The translations under genes were made by a program, and so were the position numbers. Below, in pieces: positions 17,573 through 24,571 of a stretch of DNA of 36,219 bases (positions are counted from its first letter, which is position 1; each line of letters opens with the position of its first letter). The notes under the pieces are model-generated. The model was not told the DNA's origin, searched no databases, and was given only the letters and a program-made list of their open reading frames with translations. The stretch comes from Elusimicrobiota bacterium (lineage in GTDB: Bacteria > Elusimicrobiota > Elusimicrobia > Elusimicrobiales > UBA9959). Location of the stretch: NCBI GenBank assembly GCA_003482905.1, contig DMXM01000028.1, positions 1 through 36,219 on the forward strand. Reading direction: 5' to 3'.

Positions 17573-18649
17573 TTAAAAGCCCAGGATACTAATAACAATC
17601 CAGTTGCTTCCGTCGCTCTGGAGAACAGCAGTGTTCCATTGAAGATAAAAAGAAATATCGACGGCACCGTCTATCAACTGCGGGTCAACGGCGATGGCAG
17701 AAACTCCATTAACACTGTCGTCTATCTTTTTTACCGTGTAAACCCTCCCTTTCGCGGCCACGGCGTCCGGCAGGGTAAGCTCAATAATATTAGTGCTCGC
17801 GTCGGCCAGTATGGTGCTGTCATTTTCGGTTATTGTGTAATTGGCCGTTACTGTCTTGATCGGCAAAGAGATGGGACCGCCTACCGTAAGGGCGGAGGTG
17901 GGGGCGACGCCTACACCGAGCCGGCCGGAGGCGTCCAGTTTTACCAGCTTGTCGGCCGCGTTGAAGCCGCCGAAGAAGGCGCCGGTGGAAATATATACCC
18001 TGTCGTCTCCGAATTTGCCGGAAGTTATTGCCGCCGTGGTCAGGACGGGGATTATACCTTCCCCCAGCCTGCCAGATTCATCCAATTGCACCAATTTACC
18101 GGCCGCGTTGAAGCCGCCGTAGAAGGCCCCGGTGGAAATATATACCCTGTCGTCGCCGAATTTGCCGGAATTTATGGCCGCCGTGGTCAGGCTGACGTGG
18201 GAATCGTTAACGGAGCCGGCCGCTATGGTAGCCGACGGCATTACGGCGTCGGGGGCCAGCGCCTGCGCCACCAGGGCGTAAGGGGCGGACATCATCTCCT
18301 GGCGCGGGGCCAGCGTAACCCCGTCCACGGTCATTTCAACGTAACGGGCGCCGGAGAAAACCGCCGTGGAAAGCGCGGCCGGCGTGCCGGCCGAAAGCGC
18401 CGCACTGAAAACGCCCTGCGTCAGGGTTAGCGCCTGCGAAGCGCTGGTCCAGACCAGATTACCGCCGGAGGAAGTGTCGTAGATCTTGAAGACGAAAGTC
18501 TTGGAACCTTCGGCGGCAAGGCCGCTTTCAGCCAGCCGGCCCTGGAAATTTATTTTAAGCGGGGCCCCGGCGCCGGCCGTTAGCGGCGCCAGCGGATACA
18601 CGGCCGCCGCCAGAAGAAACACTCTCAAAAATGACATATTTATTTTCAT
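17573..18649 (-). CDS. Secreted fibre-like protein with QGRL domain and internal 49-residue repeat
   Basis: The product is 358 residues with a clear SD (GGGGA, 7 nt before ATG) and a signal peptide ending in TAGA. The N-terminal domain begins KINFQGRLAESG and ends APRQEMMSAPYALVAQAL. This arrangement is common in surface proteins of uncultured phyla. Two 49-residue repeats follow, each containing GKFGDDRVYISTGAF and GGFNAA.KLV.LD.SGRLG. The C-terminal domain has TANYTITENDSTILADAS and ends SNWIVISILGF, resembling phage tail-fibre tips. It is probably a trimeric or fibrous surface protein. It is the third gene of the first cassette, 13 bp after the CTD protein. Its stop codon lies next to the palindrome and promoter of the second cassette. 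Confidence 0.75.
   Translation of the reverse strand: MKINMSFLRVFLLAAAVYPLAPLTAGAGAPLKINFQGRLAESGLAAEGSKTFVFKIYDTSSGGNLVWTSASQALTLTQGVFSAALSAGTPAALSTAVFSGARYVEMTVDGVTLAPRQEMMSAPYALVAQALAPDAVMPSATIAAGSVNDSHVSLTTAAINSGKFGDDRVYISTGAFYGGFNAAGKLVQLDESGRLGEGIIPVLTTAAITSGKFGDDRVYISTGAFFGGFNAADKLVKLDASGRLGVGVAPTSALTVGGPISLPIKTVTANYTITENDSTILADASTNIIELTLPDAVAAKGRVYTVKKIDDSVNGVSAIAVDPQLIDGAVDISFYLQWNTAVLQSDGSNWIVISILGF
17954..18189. repeat. Intragenic direct repeat, 147-bp period
   Basis: Two near-identical segments, starting at 17954 and 18101, encode the duplicated 49-residue unit of the fibre protein. Only scattered base changes separate them over about 85 bp, so the duplication is recent or kept alike by gene conversion. 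Confidence 0.85.
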
Positions 18650-18662
18650 ATTTTTATCCCCG

Positions 18663-19217
18663 CTATCTTATCACCATTAATTTCCCGGTAGCCGTCTGGA
18701 CGGCGCTCTTTACTATGAAGAAATACACGCCGCTGGCAATATCCTCGCCGTCATCGTTCTTTACGTTCCAGTCCAGAAAATCACCCGAGTCGGCCTTGTC
18801 CAGCGTACGCACCAGCCGCCCGCCCAATGTGTAAATACGCACCCGCGCGGCAAAGGTAAGGCCGGTAAATGTTATCTTGGTATGGCCGGCCGAAGGCTTG
18901 AACGGCACGGGGTAGCAATGCGCCGCCCCCAGGTCCGCCCGGGCGGTCTCGTATGTGACTACCGCCGGCGCCGCCCCTAAATCCAGGCTGAAATTCCCGC
19001 CGCTTAGCGCCGTTACAGGGAAAGAGGGCCCGCCCATGTTAAAGGCGTCAAGCGTCAGCGCCCCTCCGGCGGCCGTCCCACCCCCTGACAGGGAGGCCAG
19101 CACCGCCACGCTGAAAGTTCCGCCTGTAAGCGGCACATTGGCGCTGACGGGCCGCTGCGCCGCGCACAGGCAGGCCGTAAGCAGAAAAAAGAACGGGTAT
19201 TTTTTTGTCCCGGCCAT
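18663..19217 (-). CDS. Small secreted protein with FlgD/T9SS-type C-terminal domain
   Basis: The product is 184 residues from the ATG at 19217; a TTG at 19226 overlapping the upstream stop is an alternative. The signal peptide MAGTKKYPFFFLLTACLCAA is probably cut near PVSA. A short glycine-rich stretch (SLSGGGTAAGGALTLD) precedes a nearly complete CTD: HCYPVPFKPSAGHTKITFTG, VRIYTLGGRLVRTL, DWNVKNDDG, IASGVYFFIV and a final KLMVIR. The protein is almost all sorting domain, so it may be a structural or coupling subunit rather than an enzyme. It is encoded between the PorV-HEAT gene, which it overlaps or nearly touches, and the fibre gene. Confidence 0.75.
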   Translation of the reverse strand: MAGTKKYPFFFLLTACLCAAQRPVSANVPLTGGTFSVAVLASLSGGGTAAGGALTLDAFNMGGPSFPVTALSGGNFSLDLGAAPAVVTYETARADLGAAHCYPVPFKPSAGHTKITFTGLTFAARVRIYTLGGRLVRTLDKADSGDFLDWNVKNDDGEDIASGVYFFIVKSAVQTATGKLMVIR

Positions 19218-19222
19218 ATCGG

Positions 19223-20704
19223 TCAATCCTGTTCCTGCGGCATTTTCGCCAAAGCCTCTATAACCGCGCTTTTCACCGTTTCGGAGCCCTCTTTTTTAAG
19301 AGCTTCCTGCAGCGCCGGCGAGGCCGACGCGTCTCCGCGCGCGCCTATGGCGGCCGCGGCCGCGGCGCGCACCTCCGGCGACTGGTCCCCCAGGCCTCTT
19401 TCCAGCGCCTTTAGGGAGCGCTGGTCTTTGCACAGCGACAGCCCGTGTATCCCGGTCATGCGTTTTTCCGGGGCCTCGGCATATGTCAGGGCCAGAAAAT
19501 GATCCACAGCCCGTTCATCGCCGGTCCCGGCCAGGTATTCGGCCGCTGCGGCGGCCTCCTCCGGCGTTCCATTGTGAAGCGGGGCCAGCTGCCGCTCAAA
19601 TTCGCTCTTAGGCCCGGCGGCGGCCGGTTCCTGGACCTCCGAAGGAGGCAGTTCATGAACTACCGGTTCTTTAGGGACCGACGCCTCGATAGCCGGCCGG
19701 GGGGCCGGTACCGGGGCGGCCGGCTCATGTCGTACCATCCGCGGCGCATTGCCGGCCGGGCCGAACTTGCAGTTGATACCGAACTTATGGACATTGCCCA
19801 GGTCATATGAGGAACCGTACGAATAATCCAGCCGTATAGCCCGGCCGGCGCGCCCCGGCATACCCAGCCCTAGGCCGAAACTGAGGCCGTTGGAGAGGTC
19901 CCCGAAAGCGGTATAGCCGGCCCGCAGCGAGAGGGCCCCATAAAGTGTGTTCTCTATGCCGGCTGACATGTAACGCGGCCCATCCTCCGGGAAGTTCATG
20001 TCCGCAGATATCATGGCGGCCGCCTTATCGCCCTGCGAACCGATATAATACGAGGCCCCGGCCTTAAAATTACGCGCCGGGCGGGCCCCTTTGCTTATAA
20101 ACTCAATGCGGCTGGCCGCCAGATTCTCCAAACCCAGCCCCAGCCTGAGATCTTTTCTGCCAGGAGTTAAAATAAGCCCCGCGTCCAGGGCATAACCCGA
20201 GGCCCGGCTGGAATCCAGATTTTCCGTGATATATTTCAAGGCCGCCCCGTAACGCAGCGAAGGGAACATTCCCAGCCCGGTCTCAAGCCCCCGGCCGTAA
20301 CCGATATAAGCCGCCATATCATAGGCGGATACGGAGCCGATACGGTTGTCCGTGGCGTCATAAGCGTTAAAGGGCGCCACTTTTAGGTAATTTATGCCCA
20401 AGCCTAAACCGCCGCCTTTGTATGGCATGGCCGCGGCCAGCCATTGCTGGGAAACGCCGGAGAAATAATTGTTGTAGGCGTATGAAATTTCGGGGATTTC
20501 AGCGAAAGCCAGGCCCGCCGGATTGTAGAACACGGAATTAGCGTCGGTAGAGGCGGCCGTAAAAGCCCCGCCCAGCGAGGTTTCCCGCGCCCCCACCGGT
20601 ATCTTAAGAAATTCCGCCGCCGAGCCCCCCGGCCCCGCAGCCGATGCCGGCGCCCCCGCCAATAAAAGCGGCAAAATAGAGATATAGATTAAATTCGGGG
20701 ACAT
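19223..20704 (-). CDS. PorV/PorQ-like barrel fused to C-terminal HEAT repeats
   Basis: The product is 493 residues from the ATG at 20704. The signal peptide is cut near PASA. Residues of about 30-325 form a PorV-like barrel that opens with AAEFLKIPVGARETSLGGAF and FYNPAGLAF and ends near KFGINCKFG. A proline/alanine-rich linker of about 50 residues (APVPAPRPAIEASVPKEP) follows. The last 130 residues or so are HEAT repeats (EYLAGTGDERAVDHFL, SPEVRAAAAAAIGARGDAS, SETVKSAVIEALAKM). The barrel would sit in the outer membrane with the helical scaffold in the periplasm or at the surface. I take the fusion to mean that HEAT domains serve the same export route as the barrels. It is first in its cassette and starts just after a hairpin repeat. 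Confidence 0.82.
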   Translation of the reverse strand: MSPNLIYISILPLLLAGAPASAAGPGGSAAEFLKIPVGARETSLGGAFTAASTDANSVFYNPAGLAFAEIPEISYAYNNYFSGVSQQWLAAAMPYKGGGLGLGINYLKVAPFNAYDATDNRIGSVSAYDMAAYIGYGRGLETGLGMFPSLRYGAALKYITENLDSSRASGYALDAGLILTPGRKDLRLGLGLENLAASRIEFISKGARPARNFKAGASYYIGSQGDKAAAMISADMNFPEDGPRYMSAGIENTLYGALSLRAGYTAFGDLSNGLSFGLGLGMPGRAGRAIRLDYSYGSSYDLGNVHKFGINCKFGPAGNAPRMVRHEPAAPVPAPRPAIEASVPKEPVVHELPPSEVQEPAAAGPKSEFERQLAPLHNGTPEEAAAAAEYLAGTGDERAVDHFLALTYAEAPEKRMTGIHGLSLCKDQRSLKALERGLGDQSPEVRAAAAAAIGARGDASASPALQEALKKEGSETVKSAVIEALAKMPQEQD

Positions 20705-20720
20705 AACACCTATTATTTCC

Positions 20721-20742
20721 AAAAAGGAGGCTGGCTCCTTTT
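20721..20742. repeat. Palindromic GGAGGCTGGCTCC repeat, copy 1
   Basis: AAAAGGAG and CTCCTTTT flank GCTGG, within 22 bp that match the copies at 21966-21987 (inverted) and 21995-22016. It starts one base after the stop of the DUF4143-type ATPase gene and can also act as its terminator (A/T tails on both sides). Confidence 0.8.
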
Positions 20743-20743
20743 A

Positions 20744-21889
20744 TTAAAAGAACTCACCCGCCCACAGACGCTGAACAAATATCTCCCATGGGACTATTTC
20801 AATGCCGTTAGCAAGCGTCCTGGTCTCATTTTCAAGGCACACTATCATTGATCTTTTAACCGGGCCGTCGTCGGCAAGGGCCAGGAGCCCTTTAGTGTTC
20901 CCCTCATGCACACGCGGGCTCGCTTTCACTTCCAGGGCCAGCGCCTTATCCGCCAGTAAAAAATCCACCTCGTACCCGCCGGCGGTCCTCCAGAAATTTA
21001 TATCCAGTTCAGGATTTTTATAGGCCTGGTACGCCTTCAGCTCCATAAGAATGTAATGCTCAAAAGATTTGCCGAATTCCGGCGTTCCCGGTTTTGGCCG
21101 CCGGCGGCACAGGTAGTTGGCTATGCCGACGTCGAACAGGTAGAACTTCTCTGTTTCTATAAGCCGGCGGCTTTTAGTTCTCTTCCAGGGCTGTATCCTG
21201 AACCCCAGGTAAGTGTCCTCCAATATATCGAAATAACCTCGCACCACCTTGGCCGACACACCTGTTTCCCTTGCCACATTAGTGTAATTGAGCAGTTCAC
21301 TGCTGGTTACGGCGACCACTTTCAGAAACTCTGAAAAGGCTGGAATATTACGCACAAGCGCCTCTCCGGCGATTTCGTCCTTAAGGTAATCGGCCACATA
21401 ACCGCGGATATCCTCTACCGGATCCTGGGACAGATAATGGGATGGAAGCAAGCCGGAAACCATGACATTTTCAAGATTAAAGCCCTCCGTTTCCACCCGG
21501 GACAGCGTGGTCATGGTTCTTCTCCAGGCCCTGCCGCCCAAAAGATTGGCGTGGCTGCGGCGCAGCTTCCTGGAACTTGAGCCGGTCAGAAGAAAAGATA
21601 TCCCCTTATTCTCAATAAGCCAGTGCGCCTCATCAAGCAAGGCCGGCACTTTCTGGACCTCGTCTATTACGATCAACCCCTTATGTTCCTGATAACGCTC
21701 GCGAAGGAGAGCGGGCCTAGCGGCAAACTCGGCAAAAACATCGGTTTTAAGCAAATCTATTACTACCGCACCCGTAAGATGGTGTCGTATCCAGTATGTC
21801 TTCCCCACCTTGCGCGGTCCCCACAAAAAGGCTGATTTACCGGCAGGGATAGACAAATTGAATTGCCTATTTACTATTTTTCTTGCCAT
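20744..21889 (-). CDS. AAA-type ATPase with DUF4143 domain
   Basis: The product is 381 residues from the ATG at 21889. Walker A is GPRKVGKT (residues 24-31) and Walker B is LIVIDE (72-77), followed by QKVP and a sensor-like LLTGSSSRKLRR. The C-terminal half shows the DUF4143 pattern: VRGYFDILEDTYLGFRIQPW, FYLFDVGIANYL, FGKSFEHYILMEL, and a PD-(D/E)XK-like end, VDFLLADKALALEVKA. This large family of AAA_14/DUF4143 proteins is widespread and often mobile, with poorly known function. The E...D...EVK residues suggest a nuclease-like fold, but activity is not proven. The gene has its own promoter, is bracketed by palindromic repeats and interrupts two unrelated operons, so I read it as an accessory insertion. 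Confidence 0.88.
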   Translation of the reverse strand: MARKIVNRQFNLSIPAGKSAFLWGPRKVGKTYWIRHHLTGAVVIDLLKTDVFAEFAARPALLRERYQEHKGLIVIDEVQKVPALLDEAHWLIENKGISFLLTGSSSRKLRRSHANLLGGRAWRRTMTTLSRVETEGFNLENVMVSGLLPSHYLSQDPVEDIRGYVADYLKDEIAGEALVRNIPAFSEFLKVVAVTSSELLNYTNVARETGVSAKVVRGYFDILEDTYLGFRIQPWKRTKSRRLIETEKFYLFDVGIANYLCRRRPKPGTPEFGKSFEHYILMELKAYQAYKNPELDINFWRTAGGYEVDFLLADKALALEVKASPRVHEGNTKGLLALADDGPVKRSMIVCLENETRTLANGIEIVPWEIFVQRLWAGEFF

Positions 21890-21896
21890 AAAGGGA

Positions 21897-21925
21897 AGTT
21901 TATCATGATATATTTCCCATGTCAA
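21897..21925 (-). promoter_or_regulatory. Promoter of the DUF4143 ATPase gene, nearly leaderless
   Basis: -35 TTGACA (21920-21925), 17-bp spacer, -10 TAAACT (21897-21902) with TGA before it. The predicted start of transcription falls at or within a few bases of the ATG at 21889, and no Shine-Dalgarno is present. Confidence 0.55.
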
Positions 21926-21965
21926 CAACTTTATCCTTAATTAAAGACGCATGAGGAGCCCGGTA

Positions 21966-22016
21966 AAAAAGGAGCCAGCCTCCTTTTAATTTTTAAAAGG
22001 AGGCTGGCTCCTTTTT
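21966..22016. repeat. Palindromic GGAGGCTGGCTCC repeats, head-to-head pair
   Basis: Two 22-bp arms (21966-21987 and 21995-22016) are perfect inverted copies separated by 7 bp of A/T. Each matches the single copy at 20721-20742. In RNA this would form a 22-bp hairpin. The last codons of the S41-like gene (Lys-Glu-Pro-Ala-Ser-Phe-stop) are encoded by the right arm. Confidence 0.88.
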
Positions 22017-23150
22017 CAGGACTTCCAGGGCTTTGGCGTAGGCTTGGTCGCCCAAGAGGGCGGTCTCGCTGGACATCTGCCAGGCCTCACGCAGGTCCTT
22101 CTCACGCTCTTCGGTCAGCTCCACCCTGAAATCTATAACAGCGCCATTGCCTTCCAGGTCCAGGCCGGAAGGCGGGGACATCCGGGCGACGGTCAGTTCC
22201 AGGCCTTTGTGACCGCGCCCCAGGCGGAATGTGCGGATAAGGGACACGTTGCCCATGGTGGGGCCGCCTACTATCCGCGCCCCGGCCAGTTCCTTAAGCG
22301 CCTGGGCGAAAGCCTCGGCGGCCATGGCCGTTGCGCCGTTGACGATGACCGCCGTTTTAACCCCGGCAAATTTGCCCCGGGCGCCGGTCTCGAAAAGCCT
22401 GGAATAGCCCTTATGCCTGGATTTTAGCTCCAAAACCGGCCCAGCCGCGGGGGCGAAAGCTCCCAGCAGCCCGGCCGCTTCGTCCGGCATGCCGCCATTG
22501 TTGTCCCGCAGGTCGAATATTATTTTTTTAGCGCCCTGGCCTGCCAGGGTCTCAAGGCCGGCCATGACCGCAGCGCTTGACCCCTGCACGAACATGCCTA
22601 TTTTTACATAAGCCGTATGCGATTCCGGCTCATAAAAACCGAATATCAGCGGGAAGGAGAACTCCTCCCTTTTGACCCGCGCTTCTACAGGCGCGCCGTT
22701 TTTGGTCAAGCGCCGTTCCACTTTCAGATCAAAGCCGAAGCTGTCGTCCATGCGCTGCGCCACTGCCCGCGGCGAGGCTTTCAGGCCGTCAATTTCGATG
22801 ATTTTGTCCCCGTCTTTAAGCCCGGCGGCGGCGGCCGGAGAATTCTGGAAGACCTTGACCACATATACCGCCGCATCCCTGTAGCCTGTCAGCAGGCCGG
22901 ATGAAACCCAGGCCCTGGCCGGAAGCTGGCGGATGCCCCGCCTGGCCCTTACGACCATGGCATGCCTGTCCAGGGCGGCCAACCCGGCAAAACCCTCCGC
23001 CTCAAGCACCTCCCTGACCCTCCCGGGGGCGTATTCCTGGCAGCTGTGTTTCTCGAACGCCTTTACGGCGTCCGGGTAGAGACTTTTATCGGAACAAGCG
23101 CCGACGGCCATAAGGAGAAAGACGGAGAAGCGAAGCTTATTCATGGCCAT
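21993..23150 (-). CDS. Lipoprotein of the S41 (C-terminal processing) peptidase family, catalytically degenerate
   Basis: The product is 385 residues. The N-terminus is a lipoprotein signal with the cysteine in AVGAC at residue 19. A PDZ domain follows (VVKVFQNSPAAAAGLKDGDK, then IIEIDG, about residues 85-150). The S41 core has IIFDLRDNNGG and the later LTVARMSPPSGLDLEGNG. In active members the nucleophile lies in a G(S/T)ASASE motif and the general base in GKG. Here the matching positions read NGATAMAAE and TMGNVS, so Ser is Met and Lys is Asn. It is probably a peptide- or protein-binding pseudoprotease. It starts one base after the stop of the preceding gene and they surely share a transcript. 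The C-terminus is supplied by a palindromic repeat. Confidence 0.85.
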   Translation of the reverse strand: MAMNKLRFSVFLLMAVGACSDKSLYPDAVKAFEKHSCQEYAPGRVREVLEAEGFAGLAALDRHAMVVRARRGIRQLPARAWVSSGLLTGYRDAAVYVVKVFQNSPAAAAGLKDGDKIIEIDGLKASPRAVAQRMDDSFGFDLKVERRLTKNGAPVEARVKREEFSFPLIFGFYEPESHTAYVKIGMFVQGSSAAVMAGLETLAGQGAKKIIFDLRDNNGGMPDEAAGLLGAFAPAAGPVLELKSRHKGYSRLFETGARGKFAGVKTAVIVNGATAMAAEAFAQALKELAGARIVGGPTMGNVSLIRTFRLGRGHKGLELTVARMSPPSGLDLEGNGAVIDFRVELTEEREKDLREAWQMSSETALLGDQAYAKALEVLKKEPASF

Positions 23151-23151
23151 A

Positions 23152-24411
23152 TTATTGGTTTAGACCCGGAATTGCGCTTAGGCCGGAAAGCGAAAAATCT
23201 CCCGTAGCCCCGTCAGAGACGTTCGGCGGCAGGCAGCAGCAGGGGGCCGCCTTGGTGCAGCCGCATACCTCGCCGTAGCCGTTCGCCGCGATATACTCGT
23301 CCAATTGGGCCTGCCCGTAAGCCGGCTCGTCCTCGGGAGCCACAAAAGCCGCGCCGCCCCTGTCGTCCGCCGCTTCCTCGTTCCCCCCGCCGCCGGTCTT
23401 GCCGCCGGAGAAAAGATTGCCGATCGGGTTTATCGCGCCGGCCGCCATATCCTGGGCAAGTTTTCCAGACTGGTAATCTTTATCGTTCTTTAAGGCCTCT
23501 TTAGTGCCCTTTACGTCCACTTGCGGCTTGCCCACTTCGGAGGCGGCCAGCGTCCTGGCCTCGGCCGCGCTGACGTCCTGCTCGCGCAGGAATTTGGGGA
23601 TGGAATCCGGGTTCAATCTGTCCAGCCTGGCGCGCATTTTCTCTTCGTACTCTATGGCGCTGGAGGCCTCGGGGGTGGCGTCGAAGGACCTGGCCAGCCA
23701 GCTCCTGGCCGAGTCGTGCGAGGCTATGCGCGCGCCGTAAAAAGAGGCGCTGAAAGCACCCTTAAGCGAGTCCAGCACGCCGGCCACGCCGCCTTTCCTG
23801 GCCGCGGCGGCATTGGTCTCGCGCTGCGCAGAAGGCCTGCCGGCGGCGGGCGCACCAGCGCCGAAAGCCTCCGTTTCCCTGGCCCCCGAAGTCCTGGAGG
23901 CCTGGCCGCCGGAACCGGCGGCCGCCAGGGAAGCCCGGGCCTGGAGCCTGGCCGAGAATGTGCCGGCGGCAAGAGCCGCCTGGGCCCCGGAAACCACTTC
24001 CCGGCCGTCTTCTTCGGCCTGCACCCCCGAACCGGCGGCTGTCCCGGCGCCCCCGGAGGAAGCCGATAGTTTGCGGCCGCCGGCTGGATCTTTAAGTTCA
24101 CCGGCACCGGCGCCGGAAGCCCCGGCGGTCTCCAGGACCGCCGGGCCCAGCTCGTCCTGGGGGAAAAAATTGTCGCTTTTCCGCAGGGCGGCGGCTTCGC
24201 TGTAAACGGCGCTATTGGCGGAAAGCTGGTTGTAATTACCGCCCGCCACCAGTTTATGCGCGGCGTCGCCCATGGTAGAAAGCGCGTAGTAGCCGCCCCC
24301 GGCGAGGAAAAGGAAAATAAAAGCCAGCGACAGCCGCCAATAAGTCCTGGCCCGCCCCCCTGCGGGTGACGCTTCGGCGGCGTCTTCTTCTTTTTCTTCT
24401 TCGGAAACCAT
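23152..24411 (-). CDS. Uncharacterised single-pass membrane protein, Ala/Gly-rich with Cys cluster
   Basis: The product is 419 residues from the ATG at 24411, chosen for its GGGGA site and an acidic start (MVSEEEKEEDAAEAS). One membrane segment is visible at about residues 25-45 (LSLAFIFLFLAGGGYYAL). The following 300 residues are low-complexity Ala/Gly/Ser with charged patches and probably extend outside the inner membrane. Near the end, CGCTKAAPCCCLPPN packs five cysteines into 12 residues, suggesting metal binding or disulfides. I do not recognise a family. It has its own promoter inside the end of the FtsH-like gene, a leader of about 125 nt, and a tightly coupled S41-like lipoprotein gene downstream. 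I infer a role in the same envelope process. Confidence 0.72.
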   Translation of the reverse strand: MVSEEEKEEDAAEASPAGGRARTYWRLSLAFIFLFLAGGGYYALSTMGDAAHKLVAGGNYNQLSANSAVYSEAAALRKSDNFFPQDELGPAVLETAGASGAGAGELKDPAGGRKLSASSGGAGTAAGSGVQAEEDGREVVSGAQAALAAGTFSARLQARASLAAAGSGGQASRTSGARETEAFGAGAPAAGRPSAQRETNAAAARKGGVAGVLDSLKGAFSASFYGARIASHDSARSWLARSFDATPEASSAIEYEEKMRARLDRLNPDSIPKFLREQDVSAAEARTLAASEVGKPQVDVKGTKEALKNDKDYQSGKLAQDMAAGAINPIGNLFSGGKTGGGGNEEAADDRGGAAFVAPEDEPAYGQAQLDEYIAANGYGEVCGCTKAAPCCCLPPNVSDGATGDFSLSGLSAIPGLNQ

Positions 24412-24439
24412 ATGTTCCCCGGACTCACGCCAATAAAAA

Positions 24440-24525
24440 ATATCAGGTCTGGGGACTGGCCCACGGCCGCGCCGCAACAAGGGCCATGCCCTTCAGACGG
24501 CCTGGTTCGGGACCATCGCCAAGAC
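24440..24525 (-). ncRNA. Candidate structured leader RNA
   Basis: Between the promoter and the uncharacterised membrane protein gene, AGGUCU and AGACCU can close a domain containing the hairpins UGGU-CCCGA-ACCA and AAGGGC-AUG-GCCCUU. A U-rich run follows the closing stem, as in a terminator. It begins with GGCGAUGG, as in fluoride switches, but the other fluoride-switch signatures are absent. I have no family for it. Confidence 0.35.
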
Positions 24526-24542
24526 CTTTATTTTACCCCAAT

Positions 24543-24571
24543 GTTATAGCAGAGGAATCGCCCTTTTTCAA
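24543..24571 (-). promoter_or_regulatory. Internal promoter at the end of the FtsH-like gene
   Basis: -35 TTGAAA (24566-24571), 17-bp spacer, -10 TATAAC (24543-24548) preceded by TGC. It overlaps the last codons of the FtsH-like gene and drives the two genes downstream. Confidence 0.72.

Noticed and set aside
17954..18189. CRISPR-like repeats.
   Set aside because: Only two long units, both coding and in frame; no spacers.
13216..20704. Complete type IX secretion system.
   Set aside because: PorV-like barrels and CTD-like tails are present, but no SprA/Sov, GldKLMN or PorU gene is in the window.
20721..22016. Composite insertion sequence around the DUF4143 gene.
   Set aside because: No transposase, no target-site duplication visible, and the repeats are short palindromes of 22 bp.
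24440..24525. Fluoride riboswitch.
   Set aside because: Only the opening GGCGAUGG matches; the downstream CUGAUGGC signature and the pseudoknot partner are missing.
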